From positions 372,001 to 436,000 of the forward strand of contig JAWZYV010019563.1 in assembly GCA_038373885.1 (NCBI GenBank): DNA of 64,000 nucleotides. The letters run 5' to 3'. Positions 57,864-64,000 of this stretch are shown here, one piece after another; position 1 is the stretch's first letter, and each line of letters begins with the position of its first letter. The DNA comes from Cheiracanthium punctorium (taxonomy: Eukaryota > Arthropoda > Arachnida > Araneae > Cheiracanthiidae). The position numbers and the translations under genes are program-made. The notes beneath the pieces were generated by a model, which saw only the letters and a list, made by a program, of their open reading frames with translations, had not been told where the DNA came from and did not search any database.

Positions 57864-58498
57864 GGGCCCCTTCTAATTTGACGGGCCCCGGGGCAGTGCC
57901 CTGGCTGCCCCTCCCTCTCTCTGGGTCTGCATGCAATTACCCATCAAAGCAGTATTGTTTTTAAGTAAGCAAGAACTGGCATTAAGAGGACATGGCGAGC
58001 GAGAAAATTCTTTAAACATGGGGAATTTTAAAGAGCTTTTAAAATTAATGGTATCTGAATTTAAACAACGCCTTTTTATGAGGACATCACGGACTGATTC
58101 GCAAGTTTAAAAGGAAGAAGGATTGATTTGACTTATAAAAAATAAGTAAGTTTTCTTTTTTTCTTTTCAATGCCATACGCTTAATTTATTTTTTTCTCAA
58201 GTTATCATTACAAAAGAAAATTCTCAGGAAACTTCGAATCAGACACAGATTAATACAATTTTGAGAATAGGAGCGGCTGTTTGAAATTTATGTCCATTTT
58301 ATGGAAGTAAAATAGGATCTCTTACATTTTTATGTAATTTTTTTTTTTTTTTTTTTTTTTTTAATCCGGGTGAGGGCTTACGCTTAATTCGCCAGCTTTC
58401 GAATTCAGTAACAAAGATTTTCCATTCCTGGGGGGGGGGGGGTCACATGTTTCCGGCTGCACTAACATTTTTGACCACGGGCCGCCACTGAGTAAGAG

Positions 58499-59398
58499 AT
58501 CTTCCTCGTGTAATATATATTAGACAGGCTTGTAGTTATTTACTTGAAAACTAAAGTATGAAAGTTTAATTGTGTTTATGAGTGACAGAATATCCAAAGT
58601 GTTTTTTACAAAGTTTTTTAATTACTTTACTTTAAATTTATTATGTTTAAATTTAATATTTTAACTTTCCCGAAAAGGAAATCATTCGCTCAACTCTTAA
58701 CAGATGGAGCTACCATTCAATGACAATAGATGAACTGAAGCGAAGATAGTAAATTCATTTCAGTAATTTTATTTATTTTTCTAAAGCGAATTTATCAGTT
58801 TTTCATTTCGTTTTTTGAGAGAAGATAAATTATATATTTTTTTAAATCCTGATTACTTTTCGTCGTTTAAAATAAATATTATTTTATTCGACGTTTAACC
58901 ACTTTAAAGTATGCCAAAACAGTATAAGGCAGTTCTTTTAAAAAATGGTATAACATTTATACAGTATTTTTAAAATAATGAAATTACTCGGAAACTAGAA
59001 AATAACGCAGGATTCTCGGCACAGACTATACTTTGCACTCTCACAAATCGTGAACTATGGAGAATTATTAAACATTTCGGATTAGTTGAGAGGAGGAGGG
59101 TGAGAGGGGGCTCGCGGATTACACAAAAGCTTACAATTTTAGTTTTTTTAAATATCTTAAAATTTTATAACTCATATATATTTTTTGTTTAAAAGAGTTC
59201 ATAATACACTGATTGTAAAAAACATTCTGACTTTTTTTTTGGTAATATTTAATGAAATAAGTTGAATTGTTTTATCATTTTTTGAAAGTCTTTGAATGGT
59301 AAAACTTATAGCTTCTCAAATTAAATTTAAATCAACATTGCATATGCATCTCACTCTTGTTATTCAGTTGATTGGTCTTAACAAGTGTAAATATTCCT
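58499..59398. other. AT-rich, no gene recognised
   Basis: No supported gene or element was found. Confidence 0.35.
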
Positions 59399-59406
59399 GC
59401 TATATG

Positions 59407-60348
59407 CAGGGCCCGATTAACCTCTGAAGTGAGGGGAAGCTCAGTCTCATTTCGGGCCCCCCATCACCTTTTTGTTTGGGAAAAGTAAAGTTTTAATGAT
59501 TTTCTTTCATAAAAATATTTTATTCATAAAAAAGAAATTTCATTGATTTAATTAGTTCTAATGATTTCCTTTGAAAAAAGCATTTTATTCATTAATTTGA
59601 AAATTTCCTTTGATAAAAATATTTTATTCATTAATCTTCATAATAGTTTAGTTCATTGTAACGAGATTTTACAGTATTTTTGAAATTACTTTAAACATTA
59701 ACAAATAACTAAAAACATTTCATTACCTTACTGGAACATTAAACTTTATTAATTTAGTCCTATTTTTCATTAGGCATGGCTTTTTTTCAGGAATTCTTGT
59801 TGTTTTGATGACATCATAAAAATCACAACACAGAAGTTGAGAATTAATTTTGACATTTAGAAGATGTTTAACCATGGGCGCCGGCAGCATAGGGCAAGGG
59901 GGGCAATGCCCCCCTGGATTTTTGTATGCAGTGTTTTCCCTTGCTTTTTTGCTCTTTCCAACATGGTAACCATACGTTGAAGTAGTCTTTGCCCCCACTC
60001 CCCCCTGGGAAATATTCTGCCGGCGCCCACGTGTGTAACATTACATATTAAAAGTCTACCCCTTTCTGCCGGCCAAATATTCCCCATAACAGAAAAAAAC
60101 TCTCAACCACAGTAGATGTCCCAGGCAAAAACATCGCAAACAACCAATTTAGAAATGTTGCGACATGAAGTATCAAGACTTCTGAAAAGCACCACTTCTC
60201 TGCATTAAAAATATTTACAATAACTTAAAAGATCATTTAAAAACAAAAGTTTGAATTTTTATCGCAGTTTTTCAGTCATTTTCAAGCCCCCCTTCAAATT
60301 CTGAGGGGAAGCTCAAGCTTCACGAGCCTTTTCAGTAATCAGGCCCTG
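59407..60348. mobile_element. 942 bp hAT-like element with a nested insertion
   Basis: The ends are CAGGGCCCGATTAACC and, read inward, CAGGGCCTGATTACTG. Flanks GCTATATG (59399-59406) and GCTATGTG (60349-60356) are an 8 bp duplication with one mismatch. GAGGGGAAGCTCA lies near each end in the same orientation. No transposase is recognised. It contains the 159 bp element at 59873. Confidence 0.8.
59873..60031. mobile_element. 159 bp nested hAT-like element
   Basis: The ends CATGGGCGCCGGCAG and, read inward, CGTGGGCGCCGGCAG are inverted repeats. Flanks TGTTTAAC (59865-59872) and TGTGTAAC (60032-60039) form an 8 bp duplication with one mismatch. Runs of G and C lie inside the ends. It is non-coding. 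Confidence 0.8.
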
Positions 60349-60356
60349 GCTATGTG

Positions 60357-60887
60357 GTGGGAATCTCTATTATTTGATTAAATTAACACTTGAGGTTTTA
60401 AGATTTTAAACATTCATTCATTCTATTTGACGGTAATTCGAACATTTTTATGCAGTTAGATCTACCTGATGTAGTATTTAGGTCTTAAGTTTAATTTCAT
60501 AGTAACTTAAGTAAAAACAAAAGCAAAACCTTTTTACTTTGGAATTCAAGAAATAATTAAAACAACCTATAAGTAGGTATCAATAATGTACCTTTATATA
60601 GACAGAGAGATAGATAGATCTAATTTATAGACAGACAGACAGATATTTATAAAACTTCAAGTCTTAAATCACATCTTCTACTAAGATTATGATAATTAGT
60701 TATTTGTAAAAAAGCATAAGATATATTAAACCACTTTTACTGAAATCATAACATTACCTATTTGGAAAACAAACTTAAAGTATACAATCACTTTTTCTCA
60801 AGTATATTTATTTATAAAAGAAACTTAGTATTCAAAATTTGTTTTAATTTATAAATTATAAAGTTATTTATTCCATTCAAAATACGG
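60357..60887. other. AT-rich, no gene recognised
   Basis: GATAGATAGAT and CAGACAGACAGA short tandem runs lie at about 60608-60641. Confidence 0.35.
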
Positions 60888-60982
60888 GACATTTTCCGCC
60901 CCCTACACACCTTTCGCGGGACGTGCCCTCAAATTCCTAGAAACGGGACGACCCGGCTCTCGCGGGACGGTTGGCAACCCTA
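60888..60982 (-). mobile_element. hAT-type terminal fragment
   Basis: Read on the minus strand the fragment begins TAGGGTTGCCAACCGTCCCG and continues with CGGGTCGTCCCG, a terminus typical of some hAT elements. The partner end was not found, so only one end remains. Confidence 0.5.
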
Positions 60983-61084
60983 GTCGTGACGTACCCATCT
61001 ATTTGGAAAAATAATATATAATCAAATACTTTTAAAATACCTGTTTTCAGTAATAAATATTTAAAACGTCTTCAAGTTAATTTT

Positions 61085-61525
61085 ATCGAGCGTTTCCAAG
61101 ATATTTTTAAAATGAATGTACAGAGTTGAATTTTAGATTCTTTCCCGAATACAGATGCTGAAAAAGAACAATCAAATTTAGAAAAGGAGCGAATGAACGA
61201 TCTCCCGAGCTAATGAAGAACTCAAAGTAAAATTCAAGTATGGATACCATGAGGTTTGGCTTAAAAAATCAATACCAGTTCTCTATCCAGGACAATAGTG
61301 CTCAAGTTTTTAATCGCATTTCCTTTGTACTATATGGCTGAGTGTAGATTCAGCGCGGTAACTAATTTGCAGACAAAGAAGAGGAACAGAATACACATCA
61401 CCGGACGTGGTAGTCAGAGACTAATTATAACGAAATTGGAACCCAACATTCTTAAATTGTTAAAACTGTTCCAGCCTCAGACATCTCATAATTTTTTAAG
61501 CTTAATTTTCTGTTTATCTAATTAA
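61085..61525 (+). pseudogene. hAT transposase C-terminal remnant (ZBED/SCAN3-like)
   Basis: In successive frames: RFQDIFKMNVQS, then NEELKVKFKYGYHEVWLKKS and IPVLYPG, then AFPLYYMAECRFSAVTNLQT and KKRNRIHITGRG, then LIITKLEPNILKLL. The YLVE-GFSAV--L-TKKRNRL pattern is the C-terminal region of a distinct hAT lineage found in domesticated ZBED5/SCAND3-like proteins. Two frameshifts and stops show decay. The upstream catalytic part is not seen. Confidence 0.8.
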
Positions 61526-62658
61526 GTTTTTAATTTTTGATTAATGTTGTGTTTATTTTAAGAACTGTAGTGCGCCACCACCCTTCCCCCTAGGGTGTCT
61601 GTTTTTGGGTAGGACTAGTGATTACAAACAATATTGAACTAAAAATTGAATGGTGCCAGTATACCCGTATTAATAAAATTCGTTGTTATCTTAAACTAAA
61701 AGAACAAACTATATAACAATATTATTAAGAAGAGTAAATGTAGCATAAAAGTATTTTTGTGTAGTCTATTACATAATATTAATTAATAAAACAAAAACAA
61801 CCAATTCATTAATTGCATTCTTTTGAGATGTGATAGTAAAAAACATAAAGAATCTACTGCACTGTCACTAAGCTTGTGCACAAATTATAGTGTGCAAAAA
61901 TGTGTACTGCAGTAGGAAATCCTCTGTCTGGATAATCTTCGAAGAATTCAAGACTCTCAATTTGATAAAATTAAAGCCAAGACTATTTTGGAGAAATCTT
62001 CGGCATTTTTTAAATTTACATATAATGGTAGCTTCTCTTCGAGAGACAATTGTTTTTGAATTAACATCAACAAACTTCATGGAATTCCTCTGGATAGATT
62101 TTTGTCTGCTTTTTATAATTTTTCTGTGTAAATTTACGACGAACTTAATTAAATTTGACCTTATTATTTGACTTTCTTTTCTTCCTTTATAATTTTGTTT
62201 TTAAAATCGTAATAATTACGAAAGCACCTAAAAATGTTTTCTTATTCACTATGCCTCCACTCATTGCAAATTCCCAATGCATAGTATAATTCCTCAGGGT
62301 GGCGTGTTCTGATCACTGAGTGTTTGATACAGATTTAAAGATTAAATCAAATCTATTAAATTAAAAAAATACTAATTTCAAATTATAGACATCCAATAGA
62401 TTTCCTTAAGCCAAAAAACAAAATTTTTTTTAATTATTTATAGTCAATTGGAAGTACAAATTCCACACCATTACACAAATCGATTGTGTTAACAGCTGAT
62501 GTAGACACGAATCAAATAGTCACTAGCAGGTCCAAGATGGTTCCTTTGGCGGTGCCCTTAGTGAGGAATTTAGAGGGAATAGATAGACTATGTAATTTTT
62601 AGAATGTGTATTAGGATATGTAATATTTGGAAAATAGGCTTACGTGCCTAAAAACACA
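61526..62658. other. AT-rich, no gene recognised
   Basis: An open frame of 93 codons (61890-62171) has no recognisable motif. No element was assigned. Confidence 0.35.
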
Positions 62659-62824
62659 TACACTCTATAACAAAAAAATCGACGCACCAAGAAATAAGCA
62701 TGCGATTGCTTTGAAATTTCGTATGCATGAATGTTTTGAACAGATATGCAAATAATTCAAATTTGGTGTCCAATGAATGAATAGTTTGATCTCTAGCGCA
62801 TCGGAAATGCGCATCCAGCATACG

Positions 62825-62832
62825 TATATAAG
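62825..62832 (+). promoter_or_regulatory. Candidate TATA box of the Tc1 transposase gene
   Basis: TATATAAG lies 73 bases before the transposase ATG, inside the element, with TTCAACGG about 10 bases further as a possible start region. Confidence 0.4.
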
Positions 62833-62904
62833 GAGCAGTTATTCAACGGTTGTTAAAACTTTCGGTTTGATTGCGATTCAGATGACCTTTCAACAACTAA
62901 AAAA

Positions 62905-63918
62905 ATGCCTCGCTGCAGGATTCGTGCTCATTACGAGCAACTGTCAGAGTTTGACAGCGGTCGTATCATTGGATTGAAAGAGGCCGGTTGGACTAATCGG
63001 AGAATCGGTCGTCATTTGAATCGAAGCGATGCGACGATTCGAAGATGCTGGCAAGGATGGGTGGAAAATGGCAAAGTTCAGCGTCAAGATGGTAGCGGTC
63101 GACCTAGGGCTACAACAGATCATGAGGACAGAGTGATGGTCCGATCAGCTGTCACAGCGCCTTCTTCATCTCTATCAACCATCAGACGTTCAACCCAAAC
63201 ACCAGTGTCCATCATGACCATTCACAGACGGTTGAGAGAGCGAAATCTATGCTCGCGCCGACCGTTACGCCACCTGCCACTCACGCCTGCACACTGCCGA
63301 GCCAGATTACAGTGGTGCAGGGCTCGATCAGGTTGGAATGATGCCGTCTGGGGACGTATAGTCTTTAGCGAAGAATCCCGCTTCCAGCTGTGTCCTGACG
63401 ATCATCGAAGACGTGTTTGGAGACGCACAGGGCAGAGGGCGGATCCTGCTTTCACTATTGCACGCCACACCGGCCCTCAACAAGGCATTATGATCTGGGG
63501 TGCCATTTCCTTTGACAGCCGGGCCCCTTTGGTCGTCATTAGAGGTACACTTACTGCACAGCGGTACGTGGACGACATCCTAAGACCTATTTTGCTACCG
63601 TTCCTTTTGCAGTGCCCTGGGCTGGTTTTTCAGCAGGACAATGCCAGACCACATACGGCTCCTGTTGCTCTAAACTGTCTGCAAGCTTGTCAAACTCTTC
63701 CTTGGCCTGCCAGATCGCCAGATCTCTCTCCCATCGAGCATGTCTGGGATATGATGGGAAGGCGATAGCATCTGGCACGGACTGTTGACGACCTCCTTCG
63801 ACAATTGGAGCTAATTTGGCAGGAAATACCGCAGGAGACCATCTGGGAGCTTTATCGGTCTATGCCACGCCGTGTGGAAGCTTGTATCCAGGCTAGCGGC
63901 GGGTCAACACCTTATTGA
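62905..63918 (+). pseudogene. Tc1-like transposase, one premature stop
   Basis: 338 codons run in one frame with a single TAG at codon 288 (63766-63768), where relatives have Leu (TTG). Residues 1-110 form the paired HTH DNA-binding region: a first HTH around IIGLKEAGWTNRRIGRHLNR, the GRPR AT-hook-like motif at 65-68, and a second HTH ending VSIMTIHRRLRERNL. The DDE region has VFSEESRF (156), QQDNARPH (245) and SPDLSPIEH (278). The first catalytic position is Glu where the family normally has Asp, and I count 32 residues between D245 and E278. The C-terminus ends GGSTPY. The gene is recent, with no frameshifts, but probably inactive. Confidence 0.9.
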
Positions 63919-64000
63919 ACTTGTTACTGTAACTCTGAAATAAATTAATCAATTGTTCTGAAATTTTAATCATTTACTATTCTGTACATTGTCTTCCTAT

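Larger units (their letters stand above)
55655..57929 (-). mobile_element. hAT-C, nested inside hAT-A
   Basis: The 8 bp duplication CATGCAAT is perfect on both sides (55647-55654 and 57930-57937). The ends are CAGGGCCTCCGAGAGA and, read inward from the right, CAGACCCAGAGAGAGGG, imperfect inverted repeats beginning CAG. It is 2275 bp and encodes the middle and C-terminal part of a hAT transposase on the minus strand. The 5-prime part of that gene is deleted. A mariner fragment is inserted at 56209. Confidence 0.85.
55190..58110 (+). pseudogene. hAT-A transposase N-terminal remnant, split by hAT-C
   Basis: From about 55190 the frame reads EPRYYPICVLLETPF, then QHGRSFHFS-stop-YALFSWLW, the end-of-strand pattern of the TTF-type zinc finger found at the N-terminus of ZMYM1-like hAT transposases. 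After a frameshift THESSIEHLKNSLKFKEL and IADALKENSRLYIAEFIKKV follow. Coding is interrupted at 55654 by hAT-C and resumes in frame at 57938 with QLPIKAVLFLSKQEL, ending in TAA at 58108-58110. Several stops and a frameshift make it non-functional. The catalytic core and C-terminal dimerisation domain are absent. Confidence 0.7.
53344..58490 (+). mobile_element. hAT-A long copy, with three nested transposons
   Basis: The ends are CAGTGGCGGCTCGTGG and, read inward, CAGTGGCGGCCCGTGG. Flanks AATAAGAG (53336-53343) and AGTAAGAG (58491-58498) are an 8 bp duplication with one mismatch. Unlike the two 1 kb copies it retains the zinc-finger and N-terminal coding region of the transposase. It is interrupted by a 273 bp hAT element (53869) and by hAT-C (55655), which carries a mariner fragment. 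Removing these leaves about 2.6 kb. The stretch 54150-55189 is not present in the short copies and may be original internal sequence or another insertion. Confidence 0.85.
62661..64000 (+). mobile_element. Tc1-like element, right end beyond the window
   Basis: The left terminus CACTCTATAACAAAAAAATC follows TA at 62659-62660. A 244-base leader, the transposase gene and the start of a 3-prime tail follow. The right terminal repeat is outside the window; the older relative near 10400 shows what it should look like (GTTATAGAGTG). Confidence 0.85.

Overview
This 64 kb window is AT-rich animal nuclear DNA, almost certainly from an arthropod and most likely a spider or other arachnid. The evidence is one split cuticular-protein gene whose chitin-binding domain looks arachnid-like, Tc1, mariner, hAT and piggyBac-type transposon remains, and short interspersed repeats reminiscent of spider SINEs. 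There are no operons, bacterial genes, CRISPR arrays or rRNA genes, and I could not find a convincing tRNA gene.

The only host gene I can support is on the + strand. An internal exon (23809-24516) carries most of a signal peptide and a long Pro/Lys/Ser-rich spacer. A last exon (36583-36843) carries the Rebers-Riddiford chitin-binding domain. Both junctions are phase 0, and the intron between them is about 12.1 kb and full of transposons. The first exon, with the start codon, is not firmly identified. A candidate poly(A) signal lies near 37975.

Everything else recognisable is transposon archaeology. (1) At least eight copies of a TTAA-flanked, piggyBac-like MITE with a long internal hairpin lie at 1785, 3469, 5567, 6823, 24835, 35749, 41215 and 48715. 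(2) A ZMYM1-like hAT family (here hAT-A, ends CAGTGGCGGC) has three copies: two deletion derivatives of about 1 kb (17593 and 39371) and a 5.1 kb copy (53344-58490). The large copy keeps the transposase N-terminus and contains a second hAT (hAT-C, 55655-57929, C-terminal half), which itself contains a mariner fragment, plus a separate 273 bp hAT-type element. (3) Several short hAT-like elements (ends CAGNGGCGTAGCC and others) have 8 bp target duplications. (4) A nearly intact Tc1 transposase gene with one stop codon sits at the right edge (62905-63918), and an older relative lies at 10029. (5) Mariner remnants lie at 3826-4306, 42604-43060 and 56209-56492. (6) Two foldback elements (33206, 39160) and an unclassified 1.35 kb terminal-inverted-repeat element (30245-31590) are also present.

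The nesting lets relative ages be read directly. For example, a MITE sits inside a mariner whose inverted twin still shows the empty TTAA site, and a 40 bp palindrome interrupts one copy of a repeat while two other copies are uninterrupted. I did not find a clear new functional system. The items most worth following up are the 40 bp palindromic insertion with a 9 bp duplication, the unclassified element at 30245-31590, the hairpin MITE family (including a copy 44 bases from a splice acceptor), and the altered catalytic residues of the Tc1 copy. All assignments come from reading the sequence; no searches were run.
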